Program-made: the position numbers and the translations under genes
Shown here: piece by piece, positions 23,391 through 31,621 of the stretch
How the letters are laid out: every line of letters begins with the position of its first letter
Numbering within the stretch: the stretch's first letter is position 1
Notes under the pieces: generated by a model
Seen by the model: the letters and a program-made list of their open reading frames with translations, nothing else
The model's database searches: none
Told to the model about the DNA's origin: nothing
Assembly (NCBI GenBank): GCA_963781555.1
Contig: CAWAGB010000002.1
Location: 1-43,046 of the forward strand
Origin: JAICQM01 sp963781555
Lineage (GTDB): Bacteria > Chloroflexota > Limnocylindria > QHBO01
Direction of reading: 5' to 3'
Length of the DNA stretch: 43,046 nucleotides

Positions 23391-24056
23391 TTACAGTCGG
23401 CGCCGGTCAAGGCTGAGCCCCACCAGCCGCGAGATGACCAGGGCGACGTACATCAGCCCGACGACCATCTCGATCATCACCAGAGCGCGAGCGTGCGGGC
23501 GTACCGGGACCACGTCCGAGAGGCCGGTGCTGGTGAGGCTCGTGAACGAGACGAAGAGCAGCTCGACCCAGGTTCGCGGAGAGGCGGGATCGATGGCAGC
23601 GGTGAACGAGCCGGGAAGCACCGCCTGGCAGGCGACGTACAGGTACGCGAACGCCCAGGCGACCACGGTGAAGGTCGCGCCGATGGCAAACAGCTCGTCG
23701 CGGGTCACGCGGTCGTCCCTGAACATGTAGCGCAGCAGCGCATAGGTCGTGTAGAAGTAGAAGGCCGCGTGCAGCGCCGACGACCAGAACACGATCCCCG
23801 GGTCCGTGGGGAGCATGGCCTCCATGACGGTCAGGATCACCACGGGCACGCCGACGAGGATGCTCACGCGGGTGAGCGCCGGCGTCGATCGGACGGTCCA
23901 CACGGCCAGCACCAGCACCAGCAATGAGAACAGCGAGAGCGCGCCACGACCGGTCGGTGACCCATCCATGAATGGGTAGATGAGCACGCCCAGAAGCTGC
24001 CCCAGCAGCAGCACCGCGGACGGGTGGCGACGCGCCGCGTCGAACCAGGTGTTCAT
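23391..24056 (-). CDS. two-TM pore-domain ion channel
   Basis: A 221-residue membrane protein with about six hydrophobic helices. The last third has the pore-loop architecture of Ion_trans_2 channels: outer helix (FTVVAWAFAYLYVACQAV), pore helix plus filter (ELLFVSFTSLTSTGLSDVVPV) and inner helix (ARALVMIEMVVGLMYVALVIS). The filter reads S-T-G-L-S-D where potassium channels have T-V-G-Y-G-D, so K+ selectivity should not be assumed. There is no RCK domain. The start at 24056 has TACCCT 7 nt upstream; an open frame to 24152 overlaps the divergent FAD gene. Ligand or voltage control is unknown. Confidence 0.75.
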   Translation of the reverse strand: MNTWFDAARRHPSAVLLLGQLLGVLIYPFMDGSPTGRGALSLFSLLVLVLAVWTVRSTPALTRVSILVGVPVVILTVMEAMLPTDPGIVFWSSALHAAFYFYTTYALLRYMFRDDRVTRDELFAIGATFTVVAWAFAYLYVACQAVLPGSFTAAIDPASPRTWVELLFVSFTSLTSTGLSDVVPVRPHARALVMIEMVVGLMYVALVISRLVGLSLDRRRL

Positions 24057-24063
24057 CGCGGAC

Positions 24064-24069
24064 AGGGTA
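24064..24069 (-). promoter_or_regulatory. -10 box of leaderless ion-channel mRNA
   Basis: TACCCT on the minus strand, 7 nt before the ATG at 24056. No Shine-Dalgarno sequence. Confidence 0.5.
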
Positions 24070-24136
24070 GCGAGCAGCAAGCCCGACGCGCGACCCGAGT
24101 GATCCACCAGGGCGGCTGGATCGTTCCCCGCATGCA

Positions 24137-25426
24137 ATGGATCAACCCCCACGCCGCGTCGCCATCATCGGTGCCGGCGTCAGCGGCCTCACCGCCGCCC
24201 ACGTTCTGTCCCGTCGCGGCCACCGCGTCACGCTCTACGAGCGGGAAGCCGAGGCCGGTGGGCACGTGCGAACCGAGACCGTCGCTACCGGGTCCGGCAA
24301 CCTCGAGATCGACACCGGGTTCATCGTCTACAACGAGCGCACGTATCCGCGCTTCACCCGCCTGCTCAGCGAGCTGAACGTCGCGACCCAGCGTTCGGAC
24401 ATGTCGATGAGCGCTTCGTGCGCGGCGTGCGGGGTGGACTACTCGACGCGAGGCGTGCGTGGCATGTTCGCGCGGCCTCGGGCGATTGCCAGCCGCGGCC
24501 ACCTGAGCATGCTCCGGGACCTGTTCCGCTTCTATGGCGACGCGCGCCGCACCCTCGACGAGGATGCTGCCGGCCAGCAGACGCTGGGCGACTATTTGGA
24601 CAGCCGCGGCTTCGGCGTGCCCTTTCGCAACCACTTCCTCGTTCCGCTGGCTGCCGCGGTGTGGTCCACCGCGCCCGGGCAGATCCTTGCGTTTCCTGCC
24701 GGCTACCTGCTCCGATTCCTCGACCATCACGGGCTGATCGGCTACCGCAACGCAGTCGAGTGGCGAACGATCACCGGCGGTTCTCGCAGCTACGTGCGTC
24801 GCCTGATCAGCGGGTTGCCTTCCGGGACGCTGCGCGCAGGCATGCCGGTTCGCGCCGTGCGGCGCGAGGTGGACGCCGTACGAGTGCTGAGCGCGGCCGG
24901 CGAGGAACGCTTCGACGACCTCGTGATGGCGACCCACGCCGACGAAAGCCTGTCGCTGCTGACCGATGCCGACCCGCGAGAACGCGACGCGCTCGGCGGC
25001 TTCGAGTACTCCACGAACCGCGTGGTGCTGCACACCGACGCGAGCATCCTGCCGCAGCGGCGTGCGGCGTGGGCGTCATGGAACGTGGACATGCCGCGCT
25101 GTGATCGACTCGGTGAGGCGCTGACCATGACCTACCACATGAACCGTCTCCAGGCGCTGGACGGTCCGCTTGCCTATTGCGTGTCGGTCAACCCGGGAGA
25201 CCGCGTCGCCGATGCCTCCGTCCTGGTGGAGCGTGACATGGCACACCCGCTGTACACGTTCGCCACCCTGCGCGCGCAGCAGGCTACGCGCCAGATCCAG
25301 GGGCGGAGGCGGACGTTCCACGCCGGCGCGCACCTCGGTTACGGATTCCACGAGGACGGGTGTCGCTCCGGTTGGGAGGTCGCCGACCTCATCGACGCGG
25401 CAGGCGCCGATGAGCGCGTCGCATGA
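24137..25426 (+). CDS. FAD-dependent oxidoreductase (amine-oxidase type) of lipid operon
   Basis: A 429-residue flavoprotein with an N-terminal Rossmann motif IIGAGVSGLTAAHVL and YEREAEAGGHVRT (residues 10-46), followed by DTGFIVYNERTYPRF, characteristic of the NAD(P)/FAD-binding proteins that occur next to DUF1365 and Cfa-like genes. The C-terminal GLHxxG-like segment is HAGAHLGYGFHEDG, closing the FAD site. Probable role: desaturation or oxidation of membrane acyl chains together with the next two genes (inference from conserved neighbourhood). The start is ATG 24137, without a clear Shine-Dalgarno sequence. It overlaps DUF1365 by 4 bp (ATGA), so all three genes are coupled. Confidence 0.88.
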   Translation: MDQPPRRVAIIGAGVSGLTAAHVLSRRGHRVTLYEREAEAGGHVRTETVATGSGNLEIDTGFIVYNERTYPRFTRLLSELNVATQRSDMSMSASCAACGVDYSTRGVRGMFARPRAIASRGHLSMLRDLFRFYGDARRTLDEDAAGQQTLGDYLDSRGFGVPFRNHFLVPLAAAVWSTAPGQILAFPAGYLLRFLDHHGLIGYRNAVEWRTITGGSRSYVRRLISGLPSGTLRAGMPVRAVRREVDAVRVLSAAGEERFDDLVMATHADESLSLLTDADPRERDALGGFEYSTNRVVLHTDASILPQRRAAWASWNVDMPRCDRLGEALTMTYHMNRLQALDGPLAYCVSVNPGDRVADASVLVERDMAHPLYTFATLRAQQATRQIQGRRRTFHAGAHLGYGFHEDGCRSGWEVADLIDAAGADERVA

Positions 25427-26163
25427 GATCGCATCTCCTCACCGGTAGCGTCCGGCATCGGCGATCGCGACCGTTCGTCTACGACCTGCGGCACGATGTC
25501 TTCTATGCCGTCCTTGACCTCGCCGAGCTCGACGAGGTGGCGCACCGACACCGCCTCGTCGCTCGCAACCGCCGCTCGCTGTTCAGCTTCCGTGATGCCG
25601 ACCATTGGCAGCCGCCGGCCGACGACCTTGCGGCGTCCGTCCGAGAGCACCTCGTCGCGCGCGGCCATGACCCCACCGGCTGGCACATCTCACTGGTAAC
25701 GGGCCTCCGTTCGTTGGGGTACGTCTTCAATCCCGCCAGCTTCTACCTGTGCCGGGATGCGACCGGCACCCTGCGGGTGGTGATCGTGGAGGTCCACAAC
25801 ACGCATGGTGAGCGACGCATCTACACCCTCGAACCGGCGCGCATGGGTACCGCGCACGTCGGCGACATGGCCAAGGACCACTACGTCTCGCCGTTCATCG
25901 GCATGGATGCGCACTACACGGTGCGCGTACGTGACGACGCTCAGCGCCTGCAGATCGTCATCGACGAGACCGAGGATGGGGCGCCGCTTCTCCAGGCGAG
26001 CCTCAACCTGCGCCGGCAGCGCTTGACCGATGGTGCTCTGCTGCGGATGCTGGTGCGGTACCCGATGCAGGCGCATCGGACGATCGGGTTGATCCACTGG
26101 CACGCCCTTCGCCTCTGGCGGCGGGGAGCAGAATTCCATCCGCACGGAGCCGCCAGCCGATGA
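25423..26163 (+). CDS. DUF1365 protein
   Basis: A 246-residue DUF1365 protein with the family blocks LRSLGYVFNPASFYLC (about residues 97-112), VEVHNTHGE and KDHYVSPFIGMD, and a C-terminal amphipathic helix (RMLVRYPMQAHRTIGLIHWHA) that may sit on the membrane. DUF1365 genes are nearly always found between an FAD oxidoreductase and a Cfa-like methyltransferase; as I recall, the Rhodobacter sphaeroides relatives take part in making methylated furan fatty acids. It overlaps both neighbours by 4 bp. The catalytic chemistry of the domain is not established from sequence. Confidence 0.9.
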   Translation: MRSHLLTGSVRHRRSRPFVYDLRHDVFYAVLDLAELDEVAHRHRLVARNRRSLFSFRDADHWQPPADDLAASVREHLVARGHDPTGWHISLVTGLRSLGYVFNPASFYLCRDATGTLRVVIVEVHNTHGERRIYTLEPARMGTAHVGDMAKDHYVSPFIGMDAHYTVRVRDDAQRLQIVIDETEDGAPLLQASLNLRRQRLTDGALLRMLVRYPMQAHRTIGLIHWHALRLWRRGAEFHPHGAASR

Positions 26164-27401
26164 CCGACCGCACCGCGGCGCGAACGCGTTCGCCGGCCCC
26201 CGTGACCGCCATCAGCCGCCGCGTCCTCTTCGCGGCGGCCGAGCGTATCCGCTTCGGTCAGCTGGAGATCCGGCTGCCGGACGGTTCGCGTCGCGTATTT
26301 GGCGACCCGACCGCTTCGCGCCGAGCCGAGATACGGATCCACGACGAGGCCGCCCTGCGGCGTCTGCTCCTGCACGGCGAAACCGGCGCCGGCGAGGCGT
26401 ACATGGATGGGCAATGGTCGAGCCCGGACCTGGCGGCGCTCCTCACCCTCGCGACCGTCAACCGCGAGGCCCTCGCCCTGACCGCCGGCTGGTGGCGCGT
26501 GCCCGCGGCCCTGGCGCGGACCGTCGCACATCGGGCCAACCGAAACACCAAATCCAACAGCCGCCGCAACATCGCGCGGCATTACGACCTGTCCAACGAC
26601 ATGTATCGCCTGTTCCTGGACGAGACGCTCACCTACTCGAGCGCGGTCTTCGAGACGCCCGAACAGTCGCTGGCCGATGCGCAGGAGGCCAAGTACCGAC
26701 GCATGGCGGAGCGCGCCGGCATCCAGCCCGGCATGCACGTGCTCGAGATCGGTTCGGGATGGGGAGGCTTCGCAATCTGGGCGGCGACAAACCTGGCCTG
26801 CCGGGTCACCACGATCACCATCTCCGAGGCGCAGCGAGCGCTCGCCATCGAACGGGTCGCGTCTGCCGGCCTGGCGGACATGATCGATGTCCAGCTGCGG
26901 GACTATCGCGACGTCGAGGGCACCTACGATGCAATCGTCAGCATCGAAATGCTGGAGGCGGTGGGCGCGGAGTTCTTCGGCGACTTCTTCGCGGCCGTCG
27001 ATCGCGCCCTCGTCCCCGGCGGCAAGGCCAGCATTCAGACCATCGCGCTCACCGACGATGCCTACCAGCAGCAGCGGCGCGGCTCGAACTGGATCCAGAA
27101 GCACATCTTCCCCGGCGGGTTGCTCCCCTCACTGGCTGCCCTGGACCGAGCGACGCGTCGCACGCAGCTCCTGATCACCGGGGTGGTGGACATCCGCGAG
27201 CACTACGCGCGCACGCTGCGGGCGTGGCGGACCCGCTTCATGGTGAACGTGGACAGCGTTCGCGAGCTCGGCTTCGACGATCGCTTCGTCCGCAAGTGGG
27301 AGTACTACCTGGCCCTCTGCGAGGCGGGCTTTGGGACCGGCATCTTCCAGGATCTGCAGGTGGTGTTCGAGAAGCGTCGCGGAATCGACCCTCGCGCCTG
27401 A
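26160..27401 (+). CDS. cyclopropane-fatty-acyl-phospholipid synthase-like methyltransferase
   Basis: A 413-residue SAM-dependent methyltransferase of the Cfa/CmaA family acting on unsaturated acyl chains of phospholipids. An N-terminal accessory domain (about residues 20-120) is followed by RRNIARHYDLSNDMYRLFLD and ETLTYSSAVFE, the substrate-entry signature, then SAM motif I LEIGSGWGGFA (about residues 196-206), and ISIEMLEAVG, AxIQTI and WIQKHIFPGG, all conserved in Cfa. It is the third gene of the FAD/DUF1365 operon. Depending on partner enzymes, products could be cyclopropane, methyl-branched or furan fatty acids; the operon points away from a plain Cfa. No terminator hairpin is obvious. 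Confidence 0.93.
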   Translation: MTDRTAARTRSPAPVTAISRRVLFAAAERIRFGQLEIRLPDGSRRVFGDPTASRRAEIRIHDEAALRRLLLHGETGAGEAYMDGQWSSPDLAALLTLATVNREALALTAGWWRVPAALARTVAHRANRNTKSNSRRNIARHYDLSNDMYRLFLDETLTYSSAVFETPEQSLADAQEAKYRRMAERAGIQPGMHVLEIGSGWGGFAIWAATNLACRVTTITISEAQRALAIERVASAGLADMIDVQLRDYRDVEGTYDAIVSIEMLEAVGAEFFGDFFAAVDRALVPGGKASIQTIALTDDAYQQQRRGSNWIQKHIFPGGLLPSLAALDRATRRTQLLITGVVDIREHYARTLRAWRTRFMVNVDSVRELGFDDRFVRKWEYYLALCEAGFGTGIFQDLQVVFEKRRGIDPRA

Positions 27402-27657
27402 GCGCGCCCTGACAGGCCGATGCACCGGCGTGCGCAGCCCGTAGCCGCGGTCCGCGCGGGTGTGCCGGATCCGGTACGCGATCACGAACCCGCCCTCTCC
27501 GTCGAGCGCGCGCGCTCGAGGCTCGCGCCCAGACACCCTCCCGGCAGCGGCATGCGGTCGGTTATCGCGGGCTCCCTCACGCCGCGCACTCTGGCCCAAC
27601 GATTCGGGCACCGATGAATCCGTGCCGACTTGCGTGCGGGACTAGGCTGTACCAATC
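27402..27657. other. 256-bp intergenic region
   Basis: Between the Cfa-like gene and the cyclase. I see no convincing ORF, tRNA or terminator stem; only the -10-like TAGGCT near its end. Confidence 0.4.
27643..27648 (+). promoter_or_regulatory. -10 box upstream of cyclase
   Basis: TAGGCT, 9 nt from the ATG at 27658, giving at most a 2-3 nt leader; no Shine-Dalgarno sequence. Confidence 0.4.
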
Positions 27658-28461
27658 ATGGCCACCGACCAGGTCCCGCGCCCCGAGAACGAGGAATTCT
27701 GGCGCGCCTACTTGACCCGCGGCAACGGCATTGAGCGTCGCTTCCGCGGGGTCTTTCGACGCCTGCCGCACGGGCCTCGCTGCAAGATGTGCGCGGCTCC
27801 GTTCGCCGGCCCGGCAGCCCCGCTGATGCGGGCCGTCGGGAAAAAGGCGTCGATCAAGAACCCATCCATCTGCAACTCCTGTTTCGAGTACATCGCCAAG
27901 CACCATGGCGGCGCGGAGATCGAGTGCACATTCCTGTTCGCGGACATCCGCGGTTCGACGACCCTCGCTGAGCGCCTGACGAGTAGCGAGTTCCATGATC
28001 TGCTGGACCGCTTCTATCGCACGGCCTCGGACGTTGTCTTCGAGCATGAGGGCAGCGTCGACAAGTTCGTGGGTGACGAGCTGGTGGCCATGTTCTTCCC
28101 GGTATTCAGCGGGGACGGTCACGCGAGCATCGCGGTGGCGGCCGCACGGGCGCTTCTCCGCACGACCGGCCACGAGGATCCCGCCGGCCCCTGGGTACCG
28201 CTGGGGGCCGGCGTGCACACCGGCCCGGCATGGGTCGGCGCCATCGGCCACGACGCGCACATGGAGCTCACGGCCGTGGGCGACACGGTGAACACCACGT
28301 CGCGGCTCGCATCCGCGGCCGCGGCGGGCGAGATTCTCGTGACGGCCGAGGCGGCGCTCGCGGCAGCGCTCGATCCCGCGCTACCTCGTCGGAGCCTGGA
28401 CCTCAAGGGCAAGCGGCTGCCGACCGAGGTCGTCAGCCTGCGCGTGAGTCCGCCGGGATGA
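27658..28461 (+). CDS. class III adenylate/guanylate cyclase with Cys4 N-terminus
   Basis: A 267-residue soluble nucleotidyl cyclase. The catalytic domain (about residues 88-265) keeps the metal-binding Asp pair D96 (FLFADIRGST) and D140 (KFVGDELVAMF), the substrate Lys K136, D209 in TAVGDTVNTTSRL, transition-state N212 and R216, so it should be active; K136 with D209 suggests ATP. In front, two CxxC knuckles (C42-x2-C45 in RCKMC and C72-x2-C75 in CNSC) likely bind zinc or an Fe-S cluster and could be the sensory part. It works as a homodimer in known members. A histone-like gene follows 76 bp downstream. Confidence 0.9.
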   Translation: MATDQVPRPENEEFWRAYLTRGNGIERRFRGVFRRLPHGPRCKMCAAPFAGPAAPLMRAVGKKASIKNPSICNSCFEYIAKHHGGAEIECTFLFADIRGSTTLAERLTSSEFHDLLDRFYRTASDVVFEHEGSVDKFVGDELVAMFFPVFSGDGHASIAVAAARALLRTTGHEDPAGPWVPLGAGVHTGPAWVGAIGHDAHMELTAVGDTVNTTSRLASAAAAGEILVTAEAALAAALDPALPRRSLDLKGKRLPTEVVSLRVSPPG

Positions 28462-28537
28462 CCCGATACCGGCACGCTCCGTGCATCGCCGGGCGCTTGA
28501 CCGCCTCACGACCGAGGCCATGACGAGGAGATTGGTG

Positions 28538-28897
28538 ATGCCGGACGCAGGCAAGACGATCAAGCAGGTGGGCAAGACGGTCGGCGACGTGGCCGGCGCA
28601 GCCGGGAAGGCCGCCGGGGTCGCCGGAAAGGCCGCCGGCAAGGCTGCGGGCAAGATGGTCGACACCGCCGGCGACGTGGCCGGGAACGTCGTGAAGGCTG
28701 TCGGCGACGCCCTTCCGTTCGACGCGACGCCCGCCCCGAAGCGACGGAGCACCACCGCAAAGGCCTCGACTGGGTCGAGCGGCGCGAAGTCCACCGCCGC
28801 CAAGAAGAAGAGCACCACCGCCAAGCCAAGCGCGGCCAAGAAGCCCGCTACCGCCAAGAAGTCGACGCCGGCTCGCAAGCGCACGTCCGGCTCCTGA
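28538..28897 (+). CDS. histone H1-like Lys/Ala-rich nucleoid protein
   Basis: A 119-residue protein in two parts. Residues 1-55 are an amphipathic Ala/Gly/Val/Lys repeat (KTVGDVAGAAGKAAGVAGKA continuing similarly), and residues 62-119 are a basic tail of AKK/TAKK/PAARK-type units such as STAAKKKSTTAKPSAAKKPA. The tail resembles eukaryotic H1 and bacterial Hc1/AlgP/HupB-type tails that bind DNA non-specifically; the first part could form a long amphipathic helix. GAGGAG lies 7 nt before the ATG at 28538, so I reject the earlier in-frame starts at 28481 and 28520. DNA compaction is the likely role, not proven. Confidence 0.7.
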   Translation: MPDAGKTIKQVGKTVGDVAGAAGKAAGVAGKAAGKAAGKMVDTAGDVAGNVVKAVGDALPFDATPAPKRRSTTAKASTGSSGAKSTAAKKKSTTAKPSAAKKPATAKKSTPARKRTSGS

Positions 28898-28904
28898 TCC
28901 AGGC

Positions 28905-29855
28905 GTGCCTGTGACCCCCGGTCCCCCGGAGAGCCGTCCATTCCGTTTCGGCCTGATCGTGGACCAGGGGGCGGCGACGACGGGTGCCAGCCTCGTCGAC
29001 GAAGCGCGACGAGCCGAGGCTGCGGGGATCGCCATCCTGCTCGCCACCGACCACCTCGGCACCCACGCGGCCCTGCTGACGCTCGCGACCGCAGCGCAGG
29101 CGACGAGCCTGCGCATCGGTACGTTCGTGCTCAACAACGACCTGCGCCACCCCGCCGTCCTGGCGCAGGAGCTCACGACCCTCGACGCCATGACCGATGG
29201 CCGGCTCGAGGTCGGCCTCGGCGCCGGGTGGAACCGCGCGGAGTACGAGGCCGCGGGCCTGGCCTTCGATCCCGCGCCCCGACGCGTCGACCGCATGATG
29301 GCCTCCGTCGCGATGGTGCGGCAGGCGATGCGCGACGGGGCCATCGACCGCGAGGAGGACGACACGTATCCCGCCGTCCACCAGCGCGGGCTGCCCACCT
29401 CGGTGCAGCGCCCGCATCCGCCGTTCATGATCGGCGGCGGCGGGCCGCGGGTGCTCCGATTCGCCGCACGAGAGGCGCAGATCGTGGCCATCGACCCGCG
29501 CGCCCTGCCAGGGGGCGGCAGCGACCCGAGCGACATCACCGCCGTCGCCGTGGACCGCAAGATCGGCTGGATCCGCGAGGCCGCCGCAAACCGATGGGCG
29601 GAGCTGGAGATCAACATCGGCCTGTTCGACGTCGACCCCGAGTTCCGGACGCGGGCCGGCGCCCCGCCACCGCGCAACCGTGGCATCAGCGAGGAGGAGC
29701 TGGCAGCCAGCCCGCACTACCTCGTCGGCGACGAGGACGAGATGGTCGACACCCTGCTCGCCCGCCGCTCGCGCTGGGGCATCAGCTATTACGCCATGCG
29801 CACGGCGCACCTGGCGCGCATCGGCGGCGTCGTGGCGCGGCTCGCTGGACAGTGA
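28905..29855 (+). CDS. LLM-class oxidoreductase (F420-dependent type)
   Basis: A 316-residue luciferase-like TIM-barrel oxidoreductase. Typical blocks are TLDAMTDGRLEVGLGAGWNRAEYE in two parts (about residues 88-112), PFMIGGGGPRVLRFAARE (about 168-186) and SPHYLVGDEDEMVDTLL (C-terminal). The family resembles the coenzyme F420-dependent TIGR03621-type subgroup, with F420 use inferred from the group. The substrate is unknown. GTG start at 28905 lies 7 bp after the histone-like gene; a second luciferase-like gene follows 38 bp later. Overall identity with that neighbour looks low, so they are not recent duplicates. Confidence 0.85.
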   Translation: MPVTPGPPESRPFRFGLIVDQGAATTGASLVDEARRAEAAGIAILLATDHLGTHAALLTLATAAQATSLRIGTFVLNNDLRHPAVLAQELTTLDAMTDGRLEVGLGAGWNRAEYEAAGLAFDPAPRRVDRMMASVAMVRQAMRDGAIDREEDDTYPAVHQRGLPTSVQRPHPPFMIGGGGPRVLRFAAREAQIVAIDPRALPGGGSDPSDITAVAVDRKIGWIREAAANRWAELEINIGLFDVDPEFRTRAGAPPPRNRGISEEELAASPHYLVGDEDEMVDTLLARRSRWGISYYAMRTAHLARIGGVVARLAGQ

Positions 29856-29881
29856 CGGCCGGCGTGCGCCTCACGGCCTGC

Positions 29882-29887
29882 TAGGCT
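29882..29887 (+). promoter_or_regulatory. -10 box of leaderless LLM mRNA
   Basis: TAGGCT exactly 6 nt before the ATG at 29894; no Shine-Dalgarno sequence. Confidence 0.5.
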
Positions 29888-29893
29888 CCCCCG

Positions 29894-30841
29894 ATGGAGA
29901 CACGACTCGGGATTCTGCTGTGGAGCCAGGCGGCGAGCTGGGACGAGTACGAGCGCGCCGCGGTGCGCGTCGACGAGCTCGGCTACGAGCATCTGTGGAC
30001 GTGGGACCACGTCTACGCCATCTTCGGCGACCCGTACCAACCGATCTTCGAGGGCTACACCACGTTGGCCGCGTGGGCAAAGGTCACACGGAGTACGCGT
30101 CTAGGTCTGTTGGTCGGCGCCAACACGTTCCGCAACCCGGGGCTCACCGCCAAGACGGCGGTCACGCTCGACCACATCAGCGGCGGCCGCGCGATCCTGG
30201 GCATCGGTGGGGCGTGGTTCCGGAAGGAGCACGCCGAGTACGGCATCGAGTTCGGCGCGTCGCCCGGGACGCGGCTGGGTTGGATGGACGAGGCGACCGC
30301 GGCGATGCGTGCCCTGCTCGACGGTGAGGCGGTCACCTCGCCGCCGGACGGGCGCTACGGGTTCGACAACCTCCGCCTCGTCCCGCCGCCGGTGCAGGCG
30401 CATCTGCCGATCATGATCGGCGGCTCCGGGGAGAAGAAGACACTGCGCAGCGTGGCCCGCTACGCCGATATGTGGAACGCGATGGGCGTTCCGGAGGTGC
30501 TCGAGCGCAAGGTGGCCATCCTGCGCGAGCACTGCGAGCGCGAGGGCCGTGACTTCGCCGAGATCGAGCTGACCTGCGGCTGCAAGCCGGTCATCCGCTC
30601 CACCGAGGCCGAGGCGCGGCGCGTCTGGGAGGCGCAGATGGCCCATAACCGGACGCCGCTGAGCGACGTCATCGACGACGACACGTTCTGGGTCGGCACC
30701 CCGGAACAGGTGGCGAGCGAGATGATCGCGCGCAAGGCGCTCGGCTTCGACACGTTCATTGCCGAGCTCGCCGCGCCGTTCGACGACGAGACCATGGACC
30801 GATGGATCAACGAGGTCCGCCCCATGGTCGACCGCGCCTGA
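29894..30841 (+). CDS. LLM-class oxidoreductase (F420-dependent type), second
   Basis: A 315-residue luciferase-like monooxygenase/F420-dependent oxidoreductase. Blocks seen: YEHLWTWDHVYAIFGDPYQP (about residues 35-54), VTLDHISGGRAILGIGGAWFRKEHAEYG in two parts (about 90-117), LPIMIGGSGEKKTLR (about 174-188) and FWVGTPEQVASEMI near the end. This is the TIGR03560-like F420 pattern. It uses F420H2 or FMNH2 as hydride donor in known members; the substrate is unknown. It ends 9 bp from the convergent DinB-like gene. Confidence 0.87.
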   Translation: METRLGILLWSQAASWDEYERAAVRVDELGYEHLWTWDHVYAIFGDPYQPIFEGYTTLAAWAKVTRSTRLGLLVGANTFRNPGLTAKTAVTLDHISGGRAILGIGGAWFRKEHAEYGIEFGASPGTRLGWMDEATAAMRALLDGEAVTSPPDGRYGFDNLRLVPPPVQAHLPIMIGGSGEKKTLRSVARYADMWNAMGVPEVLERKVAILREHCEREGRDFAEIELTCGCKPVIRSTEAEARRVWEAQMAHNRTPLSDVIDDDTFWVGTPEQVASEMIARKALGFDTFIAELAAPFDDETMDRWINEVRPMVDRA

Positions 30842-30850
30842 GGCGCCGGT

Positions 30851-31570
30851 TCAGCTCCGGCTGAGGTCGTCCAGCTCCCCGGCGAGAGAGGCGAGGTCCG
30901 CATCGGTCCGGGCGAACTCGACCAGCTCGGGACTCGCGGCGAACGCCCTGCGCAGCAGCGGTCGAGCGCCATCTGCGTCGCCGGTGAGCGCGTGGAAGCA
31001 CGCGACGTCGTACCAGCCGACGGCGCGATCCCGATCCGGGATTCCCGCGCCGCTCACGAGGTCCGCGACTTCCGAGGCGAAGGCTGCAACCCGCGGCGCA
31101 TTCAGCGGGACGCCCGCCTCCAGGAGCCAGCGAAAATGCGTCAGGGCGTGGAGCACGCCGTTGCCGAAGGTGCCAGGTATGAGCCGCTCCGAGGCACGCA
31201 GCACGGCCGGATCCGCCTGCCGGATCTCGCCGACGAGGCGCTCGGTCACCGCGTCCGCCTCGTCGACCAGGGCATCCCAGCTCCACTCGGCGCGTGCCGC
31301 CCGCAGCTCCTCGTTGAGCGCATCCTCCTCCTCGCTCTCCATGGGAGCGGGGATCTGGCGGCCCTCGCGCACCGCGGCGTAGCGGTCCGCCTGGCGCGAC
31401 TTCCACGCGGTCAGGTGCGCCTGGAAGTCCTGCGTGTTCCAGTCGCCCGCGCGGATCGGCCGCTCGCGCGTGGCGGCATCCAGGCCGCCGAACAGCTCGC
31501 GCTCGGCGAGACGGCTCGCCTCGACGGTTGCCGCGAGGTCATCGGTCAGGGTGTCATGGGCATCGGTCAT
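30851..31570 (-). CDS. DinB-like protein with C-terminal helical extension
   Basis: A 239-residue protein. The first 155 residues follow the DinB/mycothiol-dependent maleylpyruvate isomerase bundle: ELFGGLDAATRERPIRAGDW, then NTQDFQAHLTAWKSRQADRY (helix with the usual His), and FGNGVLHALTHFRWLLEAG near residue 145. The last 60 residues (VGWYDVACFHALTGDADGAR, PLLRRAFAASPELVEFART) resemble a TPR-like hairpin, an unusual addition. Thiol-dependent transferase or metal-binding activity is possible but unproven. The start is ATG 31570, with GATACT 6 nt upstream; an ATG at 31588 is an alternative. Confidence 0.7.
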   Translation of the reverse strand: MTDAHDTLTDDLAATVEASRLAERELFGGLDAATRERPIRAGDWNTQDFQAHLTAWKSRQADRYAAVREGRQIPAPMESEEEDALNEELRAARAEWSWDALVDEADAVTERLVGEIRQADPAVLRASERLIPGTFGNGVLHALTHFRWLLEAGVPLNAPRVAAFASEVADLVSGAGIPDRDRAVGWYDVACFHALTGDADGARPLLRRAFAASPELVEFARTDADLASLAGELDDLSRS

Positions 31571-31576
31571 GGAGGA

Positions 31577-31615
31577 AGTATCGGCCATGAGTCGCGCGGC
31601 GGTCTGGCCCATACT
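31577..31615. promoter_or_regulatory. paired divergent start boxes
   Basis: The 51-bp gap between divergent genes has GATACT (31582-31577, minus) and CATACT (31610-31615, plus), each 6 nt from its ATG. The first T of the TAnnnT pattern is replaced in both. No Shine-Dalgarno site on either side. Confidence 0.35.
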
Positions 31616-31621
31616 CGACCG

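Noticed and set aside
27402..27657. Small ORFs between the Cfa-like gene and the cyclase
   Set aside because: Arg/Pro-rich translations in all frames, no start signals.
28481..28537. Earlier starts for the histone-like protein
   Set aside because: GAGGAG is placed correctly only for ATG 28538.
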